The notes under the pieces were generated by a model. That model searched no databases. It had not been told where the DNA came from and was given only the letters and a program-made list of their open reading frames with translations. A stretch of 64,000 bases of DNA from Diaphorobacter caeni (GTDB taxonomy: Bacteria; Pseudomonadota; Gammaproteobacteria; Burkholderiales; Burkholderiaceae_C), in the NCBI RefSeq assembly GCF_015354245.1, contig NZ_JADKYZ010000002.1, positions 803,866 to 867,865 on the forward strand, given 5' to 3'. Shown piece by piece: positions 1-9,305 of the stretch. Both the position numbers and the translations under genes were made by a program. Positions within the stretch are counted from its first letter, which is position 1, and every line of letters starts with the position of its first letter.

Positions 1-1159
1 GGCGTGCCAGCATCGCGTCGCAGCCCTCCAGCTGAGCGACGCTGACGAACTCGTCCGGCTTGTGGCCCTGGTCCATGCTGCCGGGTCCGCAGACGATCGA
101 GGGGATGCCCGACTGCATGTAGAGCCCGCCCTCGGTGCCGTAGGCGACGGTGCCGAAGTCCGTCGATCCGCTGAGCCAGCCAAGCAGCTTGGCGGCATCG
201 CTGTCCTGCGGGGTGACTAGGCCGGGATAGGCGCTGAGTTCCTCGAACGCGATTCCGGTGTCCGGCTTCACCGCCTGCATGCGGGGCAGCAGTTCGTCCG
301 TGGCGAAGGTCTGCAGCGCGCTCACTACCTCGCCTGCGTCGTAGCCCGGCAGCGCACGCACTTCGAAGTCGAACTCGCATTCGGCGGGCACGATGTTGAG
401 CGCGCGTCCGCCCTTGATCACACCCGTCTGCACGGTCGAATACGGCGGGTCGAAGCGCGCGTCGTGCAGCGCCGGTTGTGCCAGCTCCGCACCGATGTCG
501 CCGAGCTTGCCGATCATGCGCGCGGCGTATTCGATGGCGTTCACTCCATACGGCGCATAGGCGGAATGGCAGGCCGCACCCTTCACGCAGCAGCGCATCG
601 CGAGCTTGCCCTTGTGGCCAAGCACCGGCTTGAGTTCCGTGGGCTCGCCGATCAGGCACAGGCGCGGCTTGATCGGGCGCTTGGCCAGCTCGGCCAGCAT
701 GGGGCGCACGCCGAGACAGCCGATCTCCTCGTCATACGAGAAGGCCAGATGCACCGGTTGCTTGAGCTGCGCACGGGTAAAGCCCGGAACGGCCGCAAGT
801 ACGCTCGCGATGAAGCCTTTCATGTCGGCCGTGCCGCGTCCGTAGAGACGGCCATCACGCTCGAGCAGCTGGAACGGGTCGACCGTCCACGCCTGCCCAT
901 CGACCGGCACCACATCGGTATGGCCCGAGAGCGCGATGCCCGCGCGGTCGGTCGGTCCGATGGTGGCGAACAGGCTGGCCTTGTTGCGCTCGGCGTTGTA
1001 GAACAGCTCGGCCTTCACGCCATGCTGCGCGAGGTAGTCGCGGATGAAGACGATCAGCTCGAGATTCGAGTTGCGGCTCACCGTGGGGAACGCGACGAGC
1101 TGCGCGAGCATCGCGCGGCTGGACATGTCGGTGGCGCGGTATTTTTCTGCGTCACTCAT
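1..1159 (-). CDS. argE: M20-family deacylase, acetylornithine deacetylase (ArgE) type, 3' end outside window
   Basis: A zinc-dependent M20 amidohydrolase that removes an acyl group from an amino acid; the closest named family is N-acetylornithine deacetylase. Visible motifs are HTDVVPVDG (metal ligand), GRGTADMKGF, YDEEIGCLG (catalytic Glu pair) and GEPTELKPV. The reading frame stays open to the window edge, giving 386 codons of an expected 390-400, so only the extreme C terminus is missing. The ATG overlaps the stop of the DUF1028 gene by 8 bases, so the two are translationally linked. Because it ends an operon with an amino-acid-type ABC transporter, RidA and DUF1028, it may deacylate an imported compound and not serve arginine synthesis. 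That role is inference; the family call is firm. Confidence 0.85.
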   Translation of the reverse strand, partial: MSDAEKYRATDMSSRAMLAQLVAFPTVSRNSNLELIVFIRDYLAQHGVKAELFYNAERNKASLFATIGPTDRAGIALSGHTDVVPVDGQAWTVDPFQLLERDGRLYGRGTADMKGFIASVLAAVPGFTRAQLKQPVHLAFSYDEEIGCLGVRPMLAELAKRPIKPRLCLIGEPTELKPVLGHKGKLAMRCCVKGAACHSAYAPYGVNAIEYAARMIGKLGDIGAELAQPALHDARFDPPYSTVQTGVIKGGRALNIVPAECEFDFEVRALPGYDAGEVVSALQTFATDELLPRMQAVKPDTGIAFEELSAYPGLVTPQDSDAAKLLGWLSGSTDFGTVAYGTEGGLYMQSGIPSIVCGPGSMDQGHKPDEFVSVAQLEGCDAMLAR

Positions 1160-1829
1160 CGCCGGGCACTCCGTAGCTCGGCGCGGCCGTGGGGTTGAGC
1201 GCGCGCGTCTGGTAGTCCTGCATCTGCGGCTGGTAGGCGGTCCAGAGCTTCTGCAGCTCGCCGATGGGGTCGTGCTCGGCCCAGTCCACGCGCAGATCGG
1301 CGATGGGCCAGACATGCTCGCCCGCGATCTTGAGCGCCGCCGAATGCACCGGACCCGCCTCGCCACCGGCCGCCATGGCGGCCTGCATCGCGATGAGCAG
1401 GCGCTCTGCGAGCGGCTTGCCCGCGCTGTTCTCGAACGCGGGAATCATGGCCTCGATCACGCCCTTGCTCGCAAGCATGTTGCCCGCGGCCACGCATTGC
1501 TTGCCCATCGCGCTGGTGAAGATGCCGAGCGCCTCGGTGCCGCTGAACACGCCGGTGCGGCCCTGTGCATCGACCACCGTCACCTGCCGGTACTGCGGCC
1601 AGCTCTTGTCGTCGAGCGCCTGCTGCAAAGCCGCATCGGGCGCGGCACCCTGCTCCAGCAGATCAAGCACGCGCGGACCCAGCCCCGGCAGCGTGACGTT
1701 CTGCGTGGACACCACGCCCACGCCCGCGCGCACCCACGGGCAGCGCGCGCCCACGGCAATGCTCGACGAGCTGATGGCAACGCCGAGTTGCCCGGTCTGG
1801 TCACAACGACCAACGATTGAGAACGTCAT
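1152..1829 (-). CDS. DUF1028 family protein (Ntn-hydrolase fold)
   Basis: A 225-residue protein with the typical DUF1028 start: Met, then Thr2, then SIVGR, followed by the LGVAISSSSIAVGA and VRAGVGVVSTQ blocks. The family belongs to the Ntn-hydrolase clan, and Thr2 could become the N-terminal nucleophile after Met removal; no reaction is established for it. It sits between ridA and the argE-like gene and overlaps the latter by 8 bases. DUF1028 genes are often found beside RidA and peptidase or deacylase genes, which fits an amidase-like step here, but that is inference. Length is near the family norm of about 220-230 for single-domain members. Confidence 0.85.
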   Translation of the reverse strand: MTFSIVGRCDQTGQLGVAISSSSIAVGARCPWVRAGVGVVSTQNVTLPGLGPRVLDLLEQGAAPDAALQQALDDKSWPQYRQVTVVDAQGRTGVFSGTEALGIFTSAMGKQCVAAGNMLASKGVIEAMIPAFENSAGKPLAERLLIAMQAAMAAGGEAGPVHSAALKIAGEHVWPIADLRVDWAEHDPIGELQKLWTAYQPQMQDYQTRALNPTAAPSYGVPGDE

Positions 1830-1866
1830 ACCAATATCTCCAGATTCAGTGATTCAGGACTGGTCG

Positions 1867-1994
1867 CATAAAACTGGCGCGGCCCAGGCCAGCAGCAGCC
1901 GCGCAAGGGCCGCCCCGCCGCGCTGGCTGCGTCCCCCTGCCCGCATTGCAACGCAATGCGTAGAGCGGGGGGAAGGCGCGAAGCGACTCAGGGG
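1867..1994 (-). repeat. Dispersed intergenic repeat, copy A
   Basis: About 128 bases that recur as copy B at 9134-9259 in opposite genomic orientation. Read on the minus strand, it starts CCCCTGAGTCGCTTCGCGCC about 8 bases after the RidA stop codon and ends near GCGCCAGTTT. Blocks such as GCAATGCGGGCAGGGGGACG and GGGGCGGCCCTTGC are identical in the two copies. Both copies follow the gene upstream of them in the same relative orientation, so this is a 3'-UTR-associated element lying inside an operon. Confidence 0.85.
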
Positions 1995-2001
1995 GGACAG
2001 C

Positions 2002-2424
2002 CTATTTTTTCCAGTCGTCGGGGATGACCGCGATGACGTCGATTTCCATGAGCCACTGCGGCTGACCGAGCGCCGAGATGCACAGACCCGTCGAGATCGG
2101 GAACACGCCCTTGAGCCACTTGCCCACTTCGCGGTACACCGGCTCGCGGTAGCGCGGGTCGATGATGTAGGTGGTCGTCTTGACGATGTGCGAGAGGTCG
2201 CTTCCGGCCTCTTCGAGCAGTTGCTTGACGTTTTTCATCGCCTGCTCGGCCTGCTTTTGCGGATCACCTAAGCCGACGAGGTTGCCCTCGAAGTCCGTGC
2301 CGATCTGGCCGCGCACGTAGACCGTGTTGCCTGCTCGGACAGCCTGGCACAGGTCATTGTCCAAGCTCTGGTTCGGATAAGTGTCCTTCGTGTTGAACAT
2401 CCGAATGCGTGTATGTGTTGGCAT
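2002..2424 (-). CDS. RidA (YjgF/YER057c/UK114) family protein
   Basis: A 140-residue trimeric-type RidA homologue, starting at the ATG at 2424, which has GAGGTAGGA upstream. Family features are YVRGQIGTD, the AEQAMKNVKQLLEEAGSDLSHIVKTT helix region (shown here only as the landmark) and a closing MEIDVIAVIP strand. In the Rid1 imine deaminases an Arg (Arg105 in E. coli) precedes the conserved Glu strand; here that stretch reads ALGQPQWLMEID, with no Arg. The protein is therefore more likely a Rid2-7-type member with its own substrate, as RutC is in pyrimidine degradation. It lies downstream of a flavin monooxygenase gene, an arrangement that loosely recalls rutA-rutC. Confidence 0.88.
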   Translation of the reverse strand: MPTHTRIRMFNTKDTYPNQSLDNDLCQAVRAGNTVYVRGQIGTDFEGNLVGLGDPQKQAEQAMKNVKQLLEEAGSDLSHIVKTTTYIIDPRYREPVYREVGKWLKGVFPISTGLCISALGQPQWLMEIDVIAVIPDDWKK

Positions 2425-2654
2425 ATCTGTTCCTACCTCGGGTTTTACGAAGCCTTTCGGCTTCGATGGTTGGTCGTTTGGTGGCGTCAAGACAGCCCTT
2501 GATGCTTTGTTGCGCAGCCTTGCCGTACATGAGTACTGTCTGCGTCTGCGCGTCGCGCCTCAAGGGCTGCCTTGTCGTTGTGGTGGTTGATCGGGACTCG
2601 CTTGCGCTTCGGAGGCTGCTGTGGCGAGGTTGTGGATCGTTGTGTGGTTGGCCT

Positions 2655-3932
2655 TTACTTGCTGCTGTTCTTCTTTTGCGCTGCCGCGTGGTAGTCCGTG
2701 TAGCGGCGCTGCTTGGCGATGTGGTCGGCCACATGCTTGGCGTCGTGCCACACGCCCCAGATGAACGACGAGCCGCGGCGCGAGAGCCAGGGGAGGCCGA
2801 GGAAGTAGACGCCGGGTTCGTTCGACACGCCGCGGTGGTGCTGCGGCTTGCCGGTGGCGTCGAAGGTGTTGACCTGCAGCCAGCTGAAGTCGGTCTTGTA
2901 GCCCGTGGCCCAGATGATGCTGGTGATGCCGGCTGCGGCGAGGTCGAGTTCCTTGAGCGGGTGGGTGACGCACTCGGGATCGGACAGGCGCTTGCGGGCT
3001 TCGGGTTCTTCGGGCAGGTCGATGCCGTTGCGTTGGATGAATTCATCGGCCGCGTCGAGCATGCCCAGATAGTTCGCGTCGCCGTTGGCGATGTTTTCCG
3101 CGAGATCGCCCTTGAACTTCACCTTGCCGTCGGCAAACGATTCCGTCAGGCCGACGAGCGTGATGCCCTGGTGGCCGAGCGCGCGGAAGTCGACCGTGTG
3201 GCCGCCGCGTGCGCCGCTCACGGCGATGGTCACGTGTTCGCGTCCGGGCTTGGCGATGGCCGCGTCCCACTCGCCGAGCACGCCAAGCCACCAGCAGAAG
3301 TCACGGCCACGGTAGGCGCGTGGCGGGCGGTCGTGCGCGCCGACCGAGAGAAACACCTTTCGGCCCGCGCGCTGCAGTTCGTCGGCGATCTGCACGCCCG
3401 ACGAACCCGCGCCCACCACCAGCACCGCGCCTGCGGGCAGCTGCTCGGGGTTGTAGTACTGAGCGGAATGGATCTGCTCGATGCGCTCGTCCTTGGGCGC
3501 GATGGGCGGAATCACCGGCACCTGGAACGGGCCGGTCGCGGCGATCACGCTGTTGGCGTGGATCACGCCGTCCGAGGTCTCGACGGTGAAGCCCGGCCTA
3601 CCCTGATTGCGCGTGACCTTCTTCACCTCGACGCCGGTGCGCACGGGCGCCTTGATCTGCCGGACGTAGTCCTCGAAGTAGTCGGCCACCTCGTCCTTGC
3701 CGGGAAAGCCGTCCGCATCGCTCTTGAACTCCATGCCCGGAAAGCGGTCATGCCACGCGGGGCCGTTGGCGACCAGCGAGTCCCAGCGCCCGGTGCGCCA
3801 GGCCTGGGCGATGCGGTTGCGCTCCAGCACCAGATGCGGAACGCCGAGTTGGCTCAGGTGTTCGCTGGCGGCGATTCCGGCCTGTCCGGCACCGACCACG
3901 AGCGTATCGATTGTTTGGATGTCTGCTGTCAT
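2655..3932 (-). CDS. FAD/NAD(P)-dependent flavin monooxygenase (CzcO/FMO type)
   Basis: A 425-residue class B-type flavoprotein with two dinucleotide-binding motifs: GAGQAG at residues 14-19 for FAD and GAGSSG at 174-179 for NADPH. The late ATGYKTD motif typical of FMO and Trk-like oxidases is near residue 360. Such enzymes put one oxygen atom on a nucleophilic N or S or carry out Baeyer-Villiger-type oxidations, probably in the cytoplasm. The gene follows livF by 112 bases and precedes ridA by 230 bases, all on the same strand. I infer that it acts on the compound imported by the Liv system. The exact substrate is not visible. Confidence 0.87.
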   Translation of the reverse strand: MTADIQTIDTLVVGAGQAGIAASEHLSQLGVPHLVLERNRIAQAWRTGRWDSLVANGPAWHDRFPGMEFKSDADGFPGKDEVADYFEDYVRQIKAPVRTGVEVKKVTRNQGRPGFTVETSDGVIHANSVIAATGPFQVPVIPPIAPKDERIEQIHSAQYYNPEQLPAGAVLVVGAGSSGVQIADELQRAGRKVFLSVGAHDRPPRAYRGRDFCWWLGVLGEWDAAIAKPGREHVTIAVSGARGGHTVDFRALGHQGITLVGLTESFADGKVKFKGDLAENIANGDANYLGMLDAADEFIQRNGIDLPEEPEARKRLSDPECVTHPLKELDLAAAGITSIIWATGYKTDFSWLQVNTFDATGKPQHHRGVSNEPGVYFLGLPWLSRRGSSFIWGVWHDAKHVADHIAKQRRYTDYHAAAQKKNSSK

Positions 3933-4044
3933 GGCGTCTACTCTCAGAAAAATGGGGCGTGAGTCCGTCCTGCATCGGCGGTCTGCCGACGTTGGCGGTG
4001 GGGATCAATCGGATGAAAAGTCGGTTGAAATGCGGCGTGTATGG

Positions 4045-4735
<691 letters not shown>

Positions 4736-4743
<8 letters not shown>

Positions 4744-5578
4744 GGTGGCTGCTTGCCTTTCTGCCCAGATAGGCTTCCTGCACGCGCGGCAGCTGGCGCA
4801 CCACTTCGAAGGTGTCGTCGCCGATCTTGCGGCCGTAGTCCAGCACCATCACGCGGCTGGGCAGCGTGGCGATGAGGCGCATGTCGTGTTCGATGATGAT
4901 GAAGCCGAGCTTCGGGTTCTGTTCGCGCAGCCGCTGTATGTCGGCGATCAGCGCGTCGGTGTCGCGGTCGTCCATGCCGCTCGAAGGTTCGTCGAGCAGC
5001 ACGATCTTTGGCTCGGTGGCGAGCGCGCGGGCGATCTCCAGACGCCTGCGGTCGGCCTGCGGCAGGCTGCTGGCGAGCACGTTGCGGCGCTCGAAGAGAT
5101 CGTGCGACACGCTCTTGAGCAGCTCGCAGGCGCGCTCCGCGCAGCGGTTCATCTCGGCCTTGGATTTGCCGGGGCGTAGCAGCGCGGTGATCACGCCGCA
5201 CTTCGTGCGCGAGTGCATGCCGATGATGACGTTGTCGAGCACGCTCAGGCTGCCGAACAGGCGACTGGTCTGGAAGGTGCGCGCGATGCCCGCACCCGCG
5301 ATCTCGTAGGCCGGCACGCCCTTGAGCGACTTGCCCTCGAGCAGCACCTCGCCCTCGGTGGGCACGTAGATGCCGGTCAGCAGATTGAGCAGCGTGGACT
5401 TGCCCGCGCCGTTCGGTCCGATGATGCCCAGCACCTCGCCCGTGGCCAGATGGATGTCGACGCCCTGCACCGCCGTGAGGCCGCCGAAGCGCATGGTGAG
5501 CCCGCGCCCTTCCAGCACCAGCGGACCGGTCGCTTTCGCCGCCTGAGCGGTCTGCGTGTGGTTCGATTCAATGCTCAT
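4736..5578 (-). CDS. livG: Branched-chain amino-acid-type ABC transporter, ATP-binding protein LivG
   Basis: A 280-residue ABC ATPase with Walker A GPNGAGKST at 54-62, Walker B IVLLDEP at 192-198 and the switch His at 231. The usual LivG signature (LSYGQQ or LPYGDQ followed by RRLEIARAL) reads LPQADR at 172-177, so the signature glycine is absent while the flanking RRLEIARAL is intact. The D-loop also reads SSGMDDRDTD where AGMNPxET is common. The neighbouring LivF keeps a canonical signature, so one composite ATP site may be weakened. The gene overlaps livM by 11 bases and livF by 8 bases. Confidence 0.94.
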
Positions 5579-6764
5579 GGTTGCGCACTCGCTGAGGGAA
5601 GATGCCGCGTGGACGGATGATCAGGAAGGCGATCACGACGAGGCCGTAGAACAGGATGCGGTAGTCGGAGAACGCGCGCAGCTTCTCGGGCAGCATGGTC
5701 AGCAGGAACGCGCCGACGATCACGCCCAGCGTGTTGTCCATGCCGCCCGCGATCACCATCGTCATGATGGTCACCGAGACCAGGAAGGTGAAGTTGTCGG
5801 GCGAGATGAAGCTCACGTAGAACGCGTACACGGTACCCGCGAAGCCCGCGAGAAACGCGTCCACCGCGAAGGCCTTGACCTTGAACCAGGTGACGTTGAT
5901 GCCGCAGGCGCGCGCCGCGATCTCGTCGTCGCGCAGCGCGTTCCAGGCGAGGCCGACGCGCGAGCTGTGCAGACGCTGGGCCGACACGATGGCGATGCCC
6001 AGCAGCGCGACCGCGACGTAGTAGAAGTTGGCCTGACCAGGCAGGCTGTGGCCGAACAGCGTGATCGGATCGTTGAACGAGTGACCGAAGAACGTGGGCG
6101 ACGGAATGCCCACCAGTCCATTCGCGCCGCCGGTCCATTCGAAGTTCATCAGCAACTGGTGCACGACGATGCCGAAGGCGATGGTCACCAGCGCCTGGTA
6201 GCTGTCACGGGTGCGCATCGATGGCAGGCCCAGCAGAAAGCCGAAGATCGTCGCGACGATGGCGGCCACCACGAGGCAGATCCAGAAGCTCACGCCGAAG
6301 TGGATCGCGAGCAGCGCCGACGCGTAGGCGCCGATGCCGTACGACGCTCCGGTCGCGAAGTTCGGAATGTTGGCGCTGCCGAGCTGGAAGTTCAGCGCGA
6401 GCGCGAGCACCGCGTAGAGGCAGGCGATGATCATCAGGTGCATCGCGTAGCTGTCACCGTTGAGCACCCAGGGAAACACCAGCGCCAGCACGATGCCGAG
6501 GCACACGGCCAGCGGCTTGCACTGGCTGAAGGCGGCCACGATGCGGTCTTCCACCGCAGGGCGCTTCTGCACCGCGATCAGCGCGACCGCGAAGCAGGCC
6601 AGCAGCACCAGCACGGTGATCCAGCTCTCGGCCAGCAGAAAGAAGCGCAGCAGCACCGCGCTGCCAAGGCACACGCCGAGCACGATGGCCGACGAGGCCA
6701 TGCGGTCCGGCGCGGCGGCGGTGCGCGCCGCGGCCGAGGGGGAAATCGTCGTCGAAGTCTGCAT
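5568..6764 (-). CDS. livM: Branched-chain amino-acid-type ABC transporter permease LivM
   Basis: A 398-residue multi-pass inner-membrane permease. Hydrophobic segments run from about residue 25 to the C terminus, and the LivM/LivH motifs GASYGIGAYASALL and AFAVDAFLAGFAGTVYA are present. The ATG at 6764 overlaps the livH stop as TGATG and has GGAGAAGG upstream; a GTG lies one codon earlier. It forms the heterodimeric channel with LivH and receives substrate from a periplasmic binding protein, most likely the divergent one at 7981. Confidence 0.94.
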   Translation of the reverse strand: MQTSTTISPSAAARTAAAPDRMASSAIVLGVCLGSAVLLRFFLLAESWITVLVLLACFAVALIAVQKRPAVEDRIVAAFSQCKPLAVCLGIVLALVFPWVLNGDSYAMHLMIIACLYAVLALALNFQLGSANIPNFATGASYGIGAYASALLAIHFGVSFWICLVVAAIVATIFGFLLGLPSMRTRDSYQALVTIAFGIVVHQLLMNFEWTGGANGLVGIPSPTFFGHSFNDPITLFGHSLPGQANFYYVAVALLGIAIVSAQRLHSSRVGLAWNALRDDEIAARACGINVTWFKVKAFAVDAFLAGFAGTVYAFYVSFISPDNFTFLVSVTIMTMVIAGGMDNTLGVIVGAFLLTMLPEKLRAFSDYRILFYGLVVIAFLIIRPRGIFPQRVRNHEH

Positions 6765-7681
6765 CACACCTTCTCCATTTTTTGCACACCGAACAGACCG
6801 GCGGGACGGAAGATCAGCACCAGGATCACCAGCGCGAAGACGAACACCAGGCGGTACGAAGTGCCGTTGGGCACGTAGCCCTGCACGATGGTCTCGATGG
6901 CCGCGATCAGCAGGCTGCCGACGATGGCGCCGCCAAGGCGACCGAGCCCGCCGACCACGGCGGCCGAGAAGCCGATGAGGCCGGCCTGCACGCCGAAGTC
7001 AAAGCGCACGACACCCGCATAGCTCGCGAGAAAGATGCCGCCCACCGCCCCGACGGCCGACGCGATGAAGAAGGTGTTGCGGAACACCGGACCCGGAGCG
7101 ATGGAGAACAGGCGTGCGGTCTCGCGGTCCTGCGACACGGCGCGGATGCGCATGCCCATCGGCGTGTGATGCAGCACGTAGAGCATCAGCGCGACCAGCG
7201 CCACCGACACCAGCACCGACACAACGCTGATCATCGGCAGCGAGCCGAAAGGCGTCTCGATGGCGCCCTGCGCAATCGCGGGGAACGCGTGCGGGTTGCT
7301 GCCCTGCGGGTAGAGGTGGCGGATCAGCTCGCGGATCACGATGCCGAGCGCCACGGTGGCGACCAGCGGCATCATCGCGGGCGCATCGCGGAAGCGGCTG
7401 ATCACCAGCCGGTCGAGCGCGATGCCCAGCCCTCCCACCGCCGCGATGGCGATCAGGCAGGCCAGTGCAAGCACCACCCAGGTTGCCGATCCGCCCATCG
7501 ATGCCGCCAATGCCTGAACGGCTGCGAGCGCGATGAACGGGGCCACCATGGCCACATCGCCATGGGAAAAGTGAATGACCTGCAACACACCAAACAACAG
7601 GCTGAACCCCAGGGCAAGCAAGCTGTAGATGCAGCCCAGGGTCAGCCAGTTGATGAGTTGCTGGAACAGCGCGTCATGCAT
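6764..7681 (-). CDS. livH: Branched-chain amino-acid-type ABC transporter permease LivH
   Basis: A 305-residue permease, first gene of the leftward operon. It starts at the ATG at 7681 with AGGAA eight bases upstream. Family features are GCIYSLLALGFSLLFGV near the N terminus, where LivH proteins begin the first helix, and VVGGLGRLGGAIVGSLLIA near the C terminus. The operon order H-M-G-F is followed by catabolic genes, so uptake and breakdown of the same compound are probably co-expressed from the divergent promoter region at 7682-7980. Confidence 0.95.
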   Translation of the reverse strand: MHDALFQQLINWLTLGCIYSLLALGFSLLFGVLQVIHFSHGDVAMVAPFIALAAVQALAASMGGSATWVVLALACLIAIAAVGGLGIALDRLVISRFRDAPAMMPLVATVALGIVIRELIRHLYPQGSNPHAFPAIAQGAIETPFGSLPMISVVSVLVSVALVALMLYVLHHTPMGMRIRAVSQDRETARLFSIAPGPVFRNTFFIASAVGAVGGIFLASYAGVVRFDFGVQAGLIGFSAAVVGGLGRLGGAIVGSLLIAAIETIVQGYVPNGTSYRLVFVFALVILVLIFRPAGLFGVQKMEKV

Positions 7682-7980
7682 TGATCGGATTCCTATTCGG
7701 TTGTTTCGTGTGTCTCCACGTACGCAAAATATTTAAGCAAAGAAATGCCGAAAACCTGCATCGTTTTTGCTGACGCGCTGGTTCGGAAAACGCGAACCAG
7801 CGCCCGCCAATGCGGCGATACAGTGATTTCACGACGCAGGAAAGGCTCCGCCTCCGGCCTCGGATTTCCCTGTGGTGGCACACGGCGCGGTCCACCATGA
7901 GGACGCCTCGCCGGACGTTCCGCCCTTTGCGCTTCCTTCCGTTTCCTTCCCGTTTACCCACTCACCAGGACAGACTGACC
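7682..7980. promoter_or_regulatory. Divergent promoter region of the liv island, with an 11-bp inverted repeat
   Basis: This 299-base spacer separates the leftward livH operon from the rightward binding-protein gene and must hold both promoters. A perfect inverted repeat lies at 7775-7803: arms GCGCTGGTTCG and CGAACCAGCGC with a 7-base centre. An AT-rich stretch near 7728-7746 (AAAATATTTAAGCAAAG) precedes livH. The palindrome is a candidate operator, for example for the LysR regulator encoded at 11031, though it lacks the classic T-N11-A form. Promoter elements cannot be fixed by eye. Confidence 0.5.
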
Positions 7981-9129
7981 ATGCAAGCTCCTTCGACTTT
8001 CGCCGCTCCCTCGTCCGCTCGCCGACGCTTCGCCGCGTCCGCCGTGACGCTCGCCGCCGCCGCGCTGCTGTGTGCACCGGCCTTGGCCCAATCCACCGTG
8101 AAGCTTGGCTTCATCGGCCCCGTGAGCGGCGGCAACGCGCAGCAGGGTCTGGGTGCGAAGAACGGCTTCCTGCTGGCCATCGACCAGTGGAACGCCACGC
8201 CCGGCGTGCCGTTCAAGGTGGAAGGTGTGGTGCTCGACGATGCCTCCGATCCGCAGACCGGCGTGTCCGCCGCGCTCAAGCTGGTGAACGACCGCGACAT
8301 GGTCGGCGCCATCGGCCACTGGAACAGCCCGGTCGCGCTGGCCACGCTGCCGGTGTTCAACCGCGTGCAGATGCCCTTCATCGTCTGGGGCGCCATCGGC
8401 CCCAAGATCACCGAGCAGAACTTCGCCAACACCACGCGCGTGACGCCCACGCTGGTCAACGAGAACAAGCCGCTGGCCACCTGGGCGGCGACGGGCCTCG
8501 GTGCCAAGAAGATCGCCATCATTGCCGACACCAGCGACTACGGCCGCGCCAATCTCACGTCCTTCGGCCAGTTCTTCAAGGCCGAAAAGGGCAGCGTCGT
8601 GGCCGAGGAAAGCTACCCCGTGGGCACGACCGACTTCCGCTCCATCCTCACCAAGGTGAAGAGCCTGAACCCCGACGCCGTCTACTTCGGCGGCGTGATC
8701 ACCGAGGCGGGCATCGTGCGCAAGCAGATGGCAGAACTCGGCATGAAGCAGCCGATGCTGGGCATCAGCGGCATGTTCGATCCGCAGCTCATCCAGATCG
8801 CCGGTGCGGCGGCGGACGGCACCATCGTCGGCACGCCCAAGTCGCAGCTCAATCCCAAGCTCGACGCCATGAGCAAGGCCTACGCCGCCAAGGGGTATGC
8901 GGACTCCGAAAGCCCGTACACCAAGTACGCCTACGACGCCACCGGCATCCTGCTGCAGTCGCTCAAGTCCGCGGGCCCGAAGAACAAGGTCGCCGTCGCC
9001 AAGGCGATCCGCGCGATCAGCTATGACGGCGTGACCGGCACGGTGACCTTCGACGCCAACGGCCAGACGCAGATCCCCGTGGAGCTGCAGCTCCATGAAG
9101 TGAAGGACGGGAAATGGGTGAATCGTTGA
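7981..9129 (+). CDS. Periplasmic binding protein of a Liv-type ABC transporter
   Basis: A 382-residue type I periplasmic binding protein (Peripla_BP_6, LivJ-like). The first 36 residues form a signal peptide with RRR, a hydrophobic core and APALA|Q as the likely cleavage site. The mature part has the two-lobe pattern with KLGFIGPVSGGNAQQG at the start and YTKYAYDATGILLQSL near the end. It is divergent from livHMGF and is the obvious partner of that transporter. The stop codon is followed by repeat copy B and then by a flavin monooxygenase gene in the same direction. Confidence 0.93.
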   Translation: MQAPSTFAAPSSARRRFAASAVTLAAAALLCAPALAQSTVKLGFIGPVSGGNAQQGLGAKNGFLLAIDQWNATPGVPFKVEGVVLDDASDPQTGVSAALKLVNDRDMVGAIGHWNSPVALATLPVFNRVQMPFIVWGAIGPKITEQNFANTTRVTPTLVNENKPLATWAATGLGAKKIAIIADTSDYGRANLTSFGQFFKAEKGSVVAEESYPVGTTDFRSILTKVKSLNPDAVYFGGVITEAGIVRKQMAELGMKQPMLGISGMFDPQLIQIAGAAADGTIVGTPKSQLNPKLDAMSKAYAAKGYADSESPYTKYAYDATGILLQSLKSAGPKNKVAVAKAIRAISYDGVTGTVTFDANGQTQIPVELQLHEVKDGKWVNR

Positions 9130-9133
9130 GCAC

Positions 9134-9259
9134 TCCCCTGAGTCGCTTCGCGCCTTCCCCTCGCTCTTGCATTGCTTGCGCAATGCGGGCAGGGGGACGC
9201 AGTCCCCGCTGCGGGGCGGCCCTTGCTTGACTGCCCTTGCCTGGGTCGCGCCAGTTTCG
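9134..9259 (+). repeat. Dispersed intergenic repeat, copy B
   Basis: This element matches copy A (1867-1994) over essentially its whole length when one copy is reverse-complemented. It begins CCCCTGAGTCGCTTCGCGCC five bases after the stop of the binding-protein gene and ends GCGCCAGTTT. GC-rich blocks such as GCAATGCGGGCAGGGGGACG can pair internally. It separates two co-directional genes, so it may act as a partial terminator or RNA-processing element within the transcript. Confidence 0.85.
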
Positions 9260-9305
9260 CAGAGCGCGGCCCGTCATCGCTTTTTTGCACCACGAGAGGC
9301 ACGCA

